Assembly: GCA_964432925.1 (NCBI GenBank)
Contig: CAYSPM010000143.1
Location: forward strand, 1 to 6,681
Origin: CAYNTC01 sp964432925
GTDB taxonomy: Bacteria > Planctomycetota > Phycisphaerae > Sedimentisphaerales > Anaerobacaceae
Reading direction: 5' to 3'
Length of the DNA: 6,681 nucleotides
Below, piece by piece: positions 1 to 5,959 of this stretch. The notes under the pieces were generated by a model. It made no database searches. It saw only the letters and a list, made by a program, of their open reading frames with translations, and was not told the DNA's origin. A program made the position numbers and the translations under genes. Numbering within the stretch: the stretch's first letter is position 1; the number at the start of each line of letters is the position of its first letter.

Positions 1-2342
1 GCTCTGACCGGCAGCGTCTGCAACGACACAAAAGGTGTGACAATCGAAATACAGGGCGAGAAGCAAAAAATAGATGAATTTCTGAGCCGTCTTCAGTCAA
101 CCGACAAACCTCCTCTGGCACAGATAAAGTCCTGCAAGGCTTCGGATGTTCCCCTAATAAATAGTGAAAGTGAATTCACCATTGAACAAAGTGACACCCA
201 AGGCACAGCTCTTTCCCAGGTAACCGCTGATATTGCAACCTGCCATGACTGCTTGTATGAGTTAAACGACCCTAATGATTTTCGTTATCATTACCCATTT
301 ATAAACTGTACTAATTGCGGCCCAAGATACTCGATAGTCAAGACCATTCCCTACGATAGGCCCAACACCACGATGTCGGTTTTTACAATGTGCGACAAAT
401 GCACTGCTCAATACACAGATGCAACCGACCGGCGTTTTCACGCACAGCCTGTTGCTTGCCCTGCATGTGGCCCGAAAATCTGGCTTACAGATAACACCGG
501 CAAAACTATAAAAACAAAAACTTTTGACACTATTAAAGAGGCAATCCGATTGCTGCAGGGTGGCAAAATCGTCGCCATAAAAGGTATTGGTGGATTCCAT
601 CTGGCAGTCGATGCGCTCAACAACAAAGCAGTCTCGCGATTACGTCAACGAAAAAGACGTGACCACAAACCCTTCGCCACGATGGCTGCTTCGATAGAAA
701 AAATAAAAAAATATGCCATCGTGAGCAAACAAGCTGAAGAGCTGTTGAGGAGTCCACAAAGCCCGATTGTCCTGCTGCATAAGAAGGAAAGCTCCGGCAT
801 GGCCCCATCTGTCGCCGAGGGCGTCAATACGCTTGGTTTTATGCTCTGTTACGCACCTCTGCATCACCTGCTTTTTGCGCAAGGCCTGGATGTATTGGTA
901 ATGACCAGCGGCAACATCTCCGAGGAACCTCTTATCTGCAAAAACGAAAAAGCCCTGCAGCGCCTCGGCAACATTGCCGATGCCTTCCTTATGCACGATA
1001 GGGAAATTTACCGCCAGGTTGACGATTCCGTTGTGCATTTCATAGATGACCAACCCGTTCCTCTGCGAAGAGCCAGAGGGTATGTGCCAACACCAATATT
1101 TATTCGTCGTGCGTTGTGCGTGATGCGTGATGCGTCGGAAGATGAAAAACAAAATACGCAATACTCAATACGCAGTACGCATCACGATACAAATTGCACA
1201 AAGGATATATTTGCCGCCGGCTCGGATATGAAGAACACCTTCTGTTTTGTAAAACAGAATCAGATTATCTGCAGCGAACATATTGGCGATCTTGAGGATG
1301 CAGAAGTCTACCATCACTATATCGATTCGATTGAGCACTTACGGCAATTGTTTGAAGTCGAGCCAAAGGTCGTGGTCTGTGACCTTCATCCAGCCTATCT
1401 TTCTACCCAATACGCTGCTTCATTGCCGGATGTGAAGGTTATCCAGGTTCAACATCACTGGGCCCATATCGCGTCAGTCCTCGCTGAACACGGCCTTGAA
1501 GGGCCGGTCATCGGCATCGAATGCGACGGCACCGGCTACGGTACCGATGGTGCAATCTGGGGCTGTGAGTGTATGATTGCGACGCTCGATAAATTCGAGC
1601 GATTCGGCCACCTCGCCTACTACGACCTGCCCGGTGCCGATAAGGCAAGCAAGCAAGCTATAAGGCCACTGTTAGCACTTCTGAAGAAAGCATACGCAGG
1701 CGAATTTGACCTGCAGAAATTCAAATGGCTGCTCGATCGAATCGAAACAGACTGTCATTCCTGCAAAAGCAGGAATCCAGAACGCAAAAAGAAAGTTGAT
1801 TCCCGCTTGCGCGGGAATGACAACACTCAAAATCCTGTCCTGAGCTTAGTCGAAGGATCAAAACTCATCCTCGAGCAAATTGAAAAACACATCAATACCG
1901 TACAAACCTCAAGCCTCGGCCGTGTTTTCGATGCCGTCGCTGCTATCCTTGGCCTGGGCAGCTACAACCATTTCGATGCACAACTGCCGATGGCTTTGGA
2001 AGCAATTGCTGACGAGCACGTAGAAGATCACTACGATTTTGAACTAACTCGGAATACCGACGAACCTATTCAACTCAACCTTCGTATTATGATAAAACAA
2101 CTCCTCGCCGAGGCTCAAAAAGACACCCCTGCCGGCATCATTTCCGCAAAGTTCCACAACACCATTGCTGCCGGCCTTTTGCGCATGGCTCAAATTGCCA
2201 GAGACGAGACTAGCCTGAACATCGTTGCATTAAGTGGCGGCGTATTTTGCAATCGATACCTGACGAACCGACTTATTAAGCTATTAAGAGAACAAGGCTT
2301 TGAAGTATTATATAATCGCGAGGTTCCCGCCAACGACGGCGG
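1..2342 (+). CDS. hypF: HypF carbamoyltransferase, partial at both ends, with in-frame repeat insertions
   Basis: HypF converts carbamoyl phosphate and ATP to carbamoyl-adenylate and transfers the carbamoyl group to HypE, the first step in making the cyanide ligands of [NiFe]-hydrogenase. The frame is open from base 1 and already reads as acylphosphatase domain (ALTGSVCNDTKGVTIEIQGE), so the GTG at 37 is internal and roughly 25 N-terminal residues are missing. Next come four CxxC pairs with the family spacing 18-24-18 (visible codons 81-156), a YrdC-like domain with KRRDHKPFA (about 218-226), and a Kae1-like domain with HHWAH (485-489), DGTGYGTDG (from 509) and SGGVFCN (from 745). The visible part stops at PANDGG, about 20 residues before the usual C-terminus. 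Two segments absent from typical HypF, about codons 368-396 and 585-621, coincide with repeat DNA. Without them the length fits the usual 750-780 residues. Identity is certain; whether the protein tolerates the inserts is unknown. Confidence 0.96.
1103..1188. repeat. Heptad-built inverted repeat inside hypF
   Basis: Two 34-nt arms (1103-1136 and 1155-1188) are imperfect reverse complements, matching at 23 of 34 positions by hand alignment, around an 18-nt A-rich loop. Both arms are themselves degenerate 7-bp tandem repeats: units such as GTGCGTG/ATGCGTG on the left and ATACGCA/GTACGCA on the right. Most arm mismatches fall in pairs every seven bases (arm positions 6-7, 13-14, 20-21, 27-28). 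The element lies between the YrdC-like domain (ending RGYVPTPI) and the Kae1-like domain (starting IFAAGSDMKNTFC), where E. coli HypF has only a short linker. It is read through in frame as RRALCVMRDASE...SIRSTHHDT. The hairpin is visible directly; its status as a mobile or dispersed repeat is inferred. Confidence 0.8.
1753..1822. repeat. REP-like double-hairpin element inside hypF
   Basis: Two small perfect hairpins sit in inverted relation. Stem ATTCCTGC/GCAGGAAT (1757-1764 and 1769-1776) has loop AAAA, and stem ATTCCCGC/GCGGGAAT (1799-1806 and 1811-1818) has loop TTGC. The flanks extend the similarity: 1753-1780 matches the reverse complement of 1795-1822 at 22 of 28 positions. The two stems differ by a compensated change (T1762-A1771 versus C1804-G1813), so pairing has been kept. 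The sequence resembles the widespread GTCATTCCCGC...GCGGGAATCCAG palindrome family of many bacterial genomes. It is translated in frame as TDCHSCKSRNPERKKK...DSRLRGND in a HypF region where relatives have no such residues. Confidence 0.85.
1832..1858. repeat. Short CCTGAGCTT-GTCGAAGG type repeat inside hypF
   Basis: The core TCCTGAGCTTAGTCGAAGGA at 1838-1857 closely resembles a short imperfect palindrome (CCTGAGCTT-GTCGAAGG) dispersed in many bacterial genomes and usually read as PVLSLxEG or similar when it lies in a frame. Here it is translated as NPVLSLVEGSK. An outer ATCCT/AGGAT pair (1832-1836 with 1854-1858) can close it. It begins ten bases after the double-hairpin element, and together the two account for a HypF insertion of about 37 codons between DRIE and LILEQIEKHINTVQTSSLGR. 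The family resemblance is from memory, not from a search. Confidence 0.65.
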
Positions 2343-2442
2343 NNNNNNNNNNNNNNNNNNNNNNNNNNNNNNNNNNNNNNNNNNNNNNNNNNNNNNNNNN
2401 NNNNNNNNNNNNNNNNNNNNNNNNNNNNNNNNNNNNNNNNNN
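2343..2442. other. Assembly gap (100 N)
   Basis: Exactly 100 undetermined bases join the hypF contig to the hypC contig. This is the customary placeholder for a gap of unknown size. It hides the last part of hypF, its stop codon, and the ribosome binding site of hypC. About 20 hypF codons (60 bases) are expected, so the true distance could be close to 100 but cannot be read here. hypF and hypC happen to be in the same frame across the N run; that apparent fusion is an artefact. Confidence 0.98.
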
Positions 2443-2445
2443 ATT

Positions 2446-2688
2446 ATGTGTTTAGCAATACCTGCAAGAATAGTCGAACTACAAGATGATAAGGCGGTTG
2501 TTGATGCCATGGGCAATCGTTTCAAGGCCAAAACTACGCTTCTGCCACAGGCCAAGCTCGGCGATCTTGTTCTTGTCCACGCGGGTTTTGCAATCTCGTC
2601 CGTTGACGAAGAAGAAGCCAAAAAGACCTGGCAGCTTATCGCTGAAATAAACGAATTTCTTGAAACCCCGAACAAAGTCTCAGGGTAG
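2446..2688 (+). CDS. hypC: HypC hydrogenase maturation chaperone
   Basis: A protein of 80 residues starting MCLAIPARIVEL. HypC binds HypD and the large-subunit precursor, carrying the Fe(CN)2CO group between them. The Cys directly after the initiator Met, in the invariant MCLAIP motif, is the iron and HypD contact and fixes the start at 2446. The rest has the family pattern: a small beta-barrel with GDLVLVHAGFAISSVDEEEA (residues 39-58) and a C-terminal helix (KKTWQLIAEINEFLE). The length is normal for HypC/HupF. Only three bases are readable before the ATG, so its ribosome binding site is in the gap. The TAG stop lies in the first bases of the hairpin repeat occupying the spacer to hypD, so the last residues may have been altered when that element arrived. 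Confidence 0.97.
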   Translation: MCLAIPARIVELQDDKAVVDAMGNRFKAKTTLLPQAKLGDLVLVHAGFAISSVDEEEAKKTWQLIAEINEFLETPNKVSG

Positions 2689-2787
2689 ATGAGTCAATGC
2701 GTGGGTAAGTAGATGAGCAGCAGAGAAAATCTGACAATACATTAACCTCTTTAACTCATCTACGCATTTACTCATAAACTCATCTAC
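2685..2787. repeat. Octad-built inverted repeat filling the hypC-hypD spacer
   Basis: Two 34-nt arms (2685-2718 and 2754-2787) are reverse complements at 25 of 34 positions, around a loop of 35 nt. Each arm is a row of 8-bp units beginning GT (reading the right arm on the - strand): GTAGATGA, GTCAATGC, GTGGGTAA, GTAGATGA on the left and GTAGATGA, GTTTATGA, GTAAATGC, GTAGATGA on the right. The first and fourth units are identical in both arms. The left arm contains the hypC stop codon, and the right arm ends seven bases before the hypD ATG. There is no T-tract after the stem, so it does not look like an intrinsic terminator. Confidence 0.85.
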
Positions 2788-2794
2788 GATACAA

Positions 2795-3865
2795 ATGCTC
2801 AATAGAATACGCAAAGCACAAGAAATAATCGATAGCGCCTGCAAAGAAATTGGCTGCCAGGTCAACATAATGGAGGTCTGTGGCACGCACACCGTTGCAA
2901 TCTTCCGCAACGGCATAAGAGCTATGCTGCCAGCAAACCTTAAGCTGCTCTCCGGCCCAGGATGTCCTGTCTGTGTCACCGATCAAGGTTATATTGACAC
3001 AGTCCTGCAACTCGCCGAGCAAGACAATGTACTGATAGCCACCTATGGTGATATGGTTCGTGTTCCTGGCCGAAAAGGCTCTCTGGAAACTAAGCAAACG
3101 AAAGGCAACGTAAAAGTTGTTCTCAGCAGTGACGACGCTCTGCAATTGGCAAAAGACAACCCCAAAAAAACCGTTGTCTTTATCGCTGTGGGCTTTGAAA
3201 CAACCGCTCCTGCAACCGCAGTGGTGGTTAAAGAAGCGGCCGAGCAAGATATTGACAACTTCTATGTATTGAGCGGCCACAAACTTGTAGTCCCTGCAAT
3301 GCGAGCACTACTTCAAGGTAAGAACAACAATATCGACGGCTTTTTGTGTCCTGGCCATGTAAGCGTAATTATCGGTTATGATGCTTTTGCTGAGATTGTT
3401 GAAGATTTCGACAGGCCTTGTGTGGTAGCTGGCTTCGAACCCGTGCAAATAATCGAAGGGATCGCTGAGATTTGTGAGCAGCTTGCCGCTGGCAAAGCCG
3501 AACTGAAATCAATCTACGCCGCAGTAGTAACCAAGCAAGGCAACATCGCTGCACAAGAAATCATTGCCGAGTGTTTCGAGCCGGCCGATGGCTATTGGCG
3601 CGGCCTTAAAAAGATCGAGAAGAGTTCACTAAGTTTAAAAGATAGCTACAGTCAGTTCGATGCTTTTGAGCGATTCGACATAACCGAGGTTCCGGGTGAA
3701 GAAATGGCTGGCTGCCGCTGCGGCGAAGTATTATGTGGCTTGATAGAGCCACCTGAATGTGCCCTTTTCGAAAAAGCGTGCACACCACAAACACCTGTTG
3801 GCCCTTGCATGGTAAGCTCAGAAGGAATCTGTTCTGCCTGGTTCAAATATGGCAAATTGAAATGA
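2795..3865 (+). CDS. hypD: HypD iron-sulfur protein of Fe(CN)2CO assembly
   Basis: A full-length HypD of 356 residues. With HypC it forms the scaffold on which cyanide from HypE and CO are placed on iron, reduced through a [4Fe-4S] cluster. Visible motifs are EVCGTHT (Cys29), LLSGPGCPVCV (Cys57 and Cys60, the thiol pair), VGFETTAPATA (132-142), SGHKLVVPAM (160-169), DGFLCPGHVS, VVAGFEPVQII and the C-terminal Cys-rich region from about 307, with GCRCGEVLCGLIEPPEC then GPCMVSSEGICSAW. The ATG at 2795 gives the usual N-terminus, about a dozen residues shorter than in E. coli. No purine-rich Shine-Dalgarno precedes it, because the hairpin repeat runs almost to the start. The stop overlaps the hypE start (ATGA at 3862-3865), indicating translational coupling. 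No inserts were noticed. Confidence 0.97.
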   Translation: MLNRIRKAQEIIDSACKEIGCQVNIMEVCGTHTVAIFRNGIRAMLPANLKLLSGPGCPVCVTDQGYIDTVLQLAEQDNVLIATYGDMVRVPGRKGSLETKQTKGNVKVVLSSDDALQLAKDNPKKTVVFIAVGFETTAPATAVVVKEAAEQDIDNFYVLSGHKLVVPAMRALLQGKNNNIDGFLCPGHVSVIIGYDAFAEIVEDFDRPCVVAGFEPVQIIEGIAEICEQLAAGKAELKSIYAAVVTKQGNIAAQEIIAECFEPADGYWRGLKKIEKSSLSLKDSYSQFDAFERFDITEVPGEEMAGCRCGEVLCGLIEPPECALFEKACTPQTPVGPCMVSSEGICSAWFKYGKLK

Positions 3866-4908
3866 CAACTGCCAAAAATGATAAAATCTTACTCGCCCAT
3901 GGAGGTGGTGGTCAACTAACTGATGAGCTAATTCGCAGGCACATTCTGCCTAAATTCAAAAATGACGCGCTTGCCGAACTGGGCGACTCAGCAAAACTGG
4001 ATTTGACTACGAAGTCGATTTGCTTTACCACCGACAGCTATGTAGTCAAGCCATTATTCTTCAATGGTGGAGACATCGGAAAACTGGCCGTCTGCGGTAC
4101 GGTAAACGACCTCGCCGTCGCAGGTGCCAAACCCATCGCCTTAGCCTTGTCTTTGATAATCGAAGAAGGCTTTGAATTTGATTTACTCGATCGCATCTTA
4201 GACAGCATCCAAATCTCTGCCCGCGAAAACAACGTTTCAGTTGTTACCGGCGACACAAAAACAGTAGAGGCCGGATCAGCCGACAAATTATTCATAAACA
4301 CCACAGGCATCGGAGTCAGATTACCTGGAGTGGATTTAGGTTTCGACAAGATTAAACTCGGCGATAAAATAATCATCAATGGCACGATTGGCGACCATGG
4401 AATGACCATCATCTCTCAGCGAGAAGACATAAAATTCCAGTCGCAGTCCCGTAAGGGATGGCCAAGTCCACTTAAAAGCGACTGTGCGGGCCTGGCTGAC
4501 TTGACCTGTCAGCTCTTAGAAAATGTACCCGGCATCAAGTTTATGCGCGACCCTACTCGCGGCGGGTTAGCTGCAACGCTAAATGAAATCGCAAGACAAA
4601 GTAGTTTGAGTATCAAAATCCGTGAAAAAGATGTCCCAATTAATCCCGCCGTACAGGCGGCAGCCGATATGCTTGGTTTCGATGTACTTAATATCGCAAA
4701 CGAAGGCAAGTTCGTTGCGGTCGTATCGCCCGATGCCGTCAGCGAGTGTTTGAGTATTTGCAGGAACCATCCGCTGGGCAAGAATGCAAGTCTCATCGGC
4801 GAAATTGTTCAAACCCAGGATGTGCCTCTGGTGGAGCTTATAACCAAAATCGGCGGAAAAAGAATCGTGCAAATGCCATACGGACGAGAACTGCCGAGGA
4901 TATGCTAA
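3862..4908 (+). CDS. hypE: HypE carbamoyl dehydratase
   Basis: A protein of 348 residues of the PurM/AIR synthase-like fold. HypE accepts a carbamoyl group from HypF on its C-terminal cysteine and dehydrates it with ATP to a thiocyanate, the source of the hydrogenase cyanides. The C-terminus is the diagnostic PRIC (Cys348). Other family motifs are LAHGGGGQLT (11-20), FTTDSYVVKPLFFNGGDIGKLA (55-76), VTGDTKTV (128-135), INGTIGDHG (182-190) and DPTRGGLAATLNEIA (230-244). The start at 3862 overlaps the hypD stop in ATGA. A longer in-frame ATG at 3757 lies inside hypD and would add 35 unrelated residues. Residues about 194-202 (SQSRKGWPS) appear extra compared with relatives, where the sequence runs from REGLxFE directly into xxLKSDCA. 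Confidence 0.97.
   Translation: MTTAKNDKILLAHGGGGQLTDELIRRHILPKFKNDALAELGDSAKLDLTTKSICFTTDSYVVKPLFFNGGDIGKLAVCGTVNDLAVAGAKPIALALSLIIEEGFEFDLLDRILDSIQISARENNVSVVTGDTKTVEAGSADKLFINTTGIGVRLPGVDLGFDKIKLGDKIIINGTIGDHGMTIISQREDIKFQSQSRKGWPSPLKSDCAGLADLTCQLLENVPGIKFMRDPTRGGLAATLNEIARQSSLSIKIREKDVPINPAVQAAADMLGFDVLNIANEGKFVAVVSPDAVSECLSICRNHPLGKNASLIGEIVQTQDVPLVELITKIGGKRIVQMPYGRELPRIC
4441..4467 (+). repeat. Possible short repeat insert inside hypE
   Basis: In HypE, the segment between REDIKFQ and LKSDCAGL is about eight residues longer than in typical family members. The extra codons contain TCCC-GTAA-GGGA (4447-4458), a 4-bp stem followed by TGGCC. This is similar to a CCCGTAGGGATGGC-type repeat known from several bacterial groups. 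The stem is too short to be convincing by itself. The case rests on the extra length, plus the fact that the same operon has larger in-frame inserts. It could also be an ordinary loop-length variation. Confidence 0.4.
4896..4900 (+). promoter_or_regulatory. Ribosome binding site of hypA
   Basis: GAGGA lies inside the last hypE codons, seven bases before the ATG at 4908 and only one base before the alternative ATG at 4902. The spacing supports the 4908 start, which also places the nickel-binding His at residue 2. Confidence 0.8.
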
Positions 4909-5252
4909 TGCACGAGATGATGGTAGCTCAGAATCTCTTAGAGAAAATCTCGGAAGAAGCAACAAAACAAAATGCCAAGCCGATCTCTGCAAAAATCTCT
5001 TGTGGACAGCTATATGCCATCAACGATGAGGCACTTTGTTTCGCTTTCCAGGCTATTGCCAAAGGCACAACATGTGAATCAGTGGAGCTCCAAATCGAAC
5101 ATAAGCCCATCCAGGCACGTTGTAAAAATTGCGATCTTGACTTCGACATCGAGTTTTCCCAGCCAGCATGTCCGAACTGCGGCGGTGATAACTTTGAGCT
5201 ACTGCCGGATGCACCACTAATGCTCGAAGAAATCGAATTTCAAGAGGAATAG
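4908..5252 (+). CDS. hypA: HypA nickel metallochaperone
   Basis: A protein of 114 residues starting MHEMMVAQNLLEKI. HypA delivers nickel to the hydrogenase large subunit together with HypB. His2 of the MHE motif with its N-terminal amine forms the nickel site, which makes the ATG at 4908 the right start. Starting at 4902 would give MLMHE and bury it. The C-terminal half has the structural zinc site as two CxxC pairs, CKNC and CPNC, twelve residues apart, followed by an acidic tail ending EEIEFQEE. Length and layout are normal for HypA/HybF. Its first base is the last base of the hypE stop (TAATG), and hypB starts three bases after its own stop, so it is tightly embedded in the operon. Confidence 0.97.
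   Translation: MHEMMVAQNLLEKISEEATKQNAKPISAKISCGQLYAINDEALCFAFQAIAKGTTCESVELQIEHKPIQARCKNCDLDFDIEFSQPACPNCGGDNFELLPDAPLMLEEIEFQEE
5243..5248 (+). promoter_or_regulatory. Ribosome binding site of hypB
   Basis: AGAGGA sits in the last hypA codons with a seven-base spacer to the hypB ATG at 5256. Together with the hypA site it shows that the host does use Shine-Dalgarno sequences, which makes their absence before hypD and nadD notable. Confidence 0.8.
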
Positions 5253-5255
5253 GCT

Positions 5256-5936
5256 ATGCAAAAAATCAATGTTGGTAAAAAAATTCTCAGCGCAAATGAA
5301 CAATATGCTCTTAATAATAGCAAGCTCTTAGCCGAACGAAAGGTACTGTGCCTGAATATGATTTCATCTCCAGGATCCGGCAAAACAACAATTCTCACCC
5401 GGACAATAAATGAACTAAAAGGTAAGATCAACATCGGCGTAATCGAGGGGGATATTCAAACTGACTTTGATGCTCAGAGAATACGGGCAACCGAAGCACC
5501 CGTTGTACAGATAAACACCGAGGGTGCATGTCATCTCTCTGCTGCTCAGGTCGCTAGCGCCCTGGAAAATCTACCTGTCGATGGTCTGGACCTGATTTTC
5601 ATCGAGAACGTGGGTAATCTTGTTTGCCCATCTGCTTTTGAGCTTGGTGAAAACGGCAAGATTGTCGTTCTTTCCGTAGCTGAGGGCGACGATAAACCCG
5701 CAAAGTATCCTGTCATCTTCGCGAAGTCAAAGGTGTTGCTTATTAATAAAATCGATTTGTTGCAGACAAAAGGACAAGTGGATTTCGATATTGAGCGAGT
5801 CAAGACCGATGCCCGCAAATTGAACAAAGCCATTGAAATCTTCCCGATATCAGCTAAAACCGGCGAAAGCATGACAACCTGGTATGACTGGTTGCTCAAC
5901 TCAGCCAGACAAACCTCATGCACCAGCAAACGATGA
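5256..5936 (+). CDS. hypB: HypB GTPase for nickel insertion
   Basis: A GTPase of 226 residues in the SIMIBI class, which with HypA drives nickel insertion into the hydrogenase precursor. Visible motifs are the P-loop SSPGSGKTT (37-45), EGDIQTDFDAQRI (64-76), IENVGNLVCP (116-125), the guanine-specificity NKIDLL (164-169) and SAKTGE (199-204). The metal site at the dimer interface is Cys92-His93 (GACHLSA) and Cys124, matching the positions known in archaeal and E. coli HypB. The N-terminus is short (MQKINVGKKILS). It has neither the CxxCGC nickel site of the E. coli type nor a His-rich storage stretch, so this is the minimal form. It is the last gene of the operon; nadD converges on it 23 bases downstream. 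Confidence 0.97.
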   Translation: MQKINVGKKILSANEQYALNNSKLLAERKVLCLNMISSPGSGKTTILTRTINELKGKINIGVIEGDIQTDFDAQRIRATEAPVVQINTEGACHLSAAQVASALENLPVDGLDLIFIENVGNLVCPSAFELGENGKIVVLSVAEGDDKPAKYPVIFAKSKVLLINKIDLLQTKGQVDFDIERVKTDARKLNKAIEIFPISAKTGESMTTWYDWLLNSARQTSCTSKR

Positions 5937-5959
5937 TCATGCAGCCAGCGATCTTAATC
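5937..5959. other. Convergent hypB-nadD spacer without clear terminator
   Basis: The 23 bases between the two stop codons hold no GC-rich hairpin with a T-run on either strand. The only symmetry is the 8-bp palindrome ATGATCAT at 5933-5940, overlapping the hypB stop. Termination may be Rho-dependent or read into the opposite gene. Confidence 0.5.

Noticed and set aside
37..39. GTG as the start codon of hypF
   Set aside because: The frame is open to base 1 and the upstream codons (ALTGSVCNDTKG) match the acylphosphatase domain of HypF, so the gene begins outside the window.
262..1161. Overlapping minus-strand frames opposite hypF
   Set aside because: No conserved domains; they are antisense shadows of a clearly coding HypF with family motifs throughout.
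1103..1188. CRISPR array
   Set aside because: The units are 7 bp with no spacers and are arranged as inverted arms; no direct repeats of 25-40 bp exist in the window.
2685..2787. Rho-independent terminator after hypC
   Set aside because: The arms are long, AT-rich and imperfect with a 35-nt loop, and no T-run follows. The repeat units explain the symmetry better.
2680..3280. Minus-strand reading frames opposite the hypC-hypD spacer and hypD
   Set aside because: They have no recognisable motifs and are the reverse of hypD and the palindromic repeat.
3757..3861. N-terminal extension of hypE by 35 codons
   Set aside because: It lies wholly inside hypD, which has conserved Cys-rich sequence there. 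HypE homology begins at MTTAKNDKILLAHGGGG from 3862.
4746..4907. N-terminal extension of hypA
   Set aside because: It overlaps the conserved end of hypE. HypA needs MHE at its N-terminus, and a well-spaced GAGGA precedes 4908.
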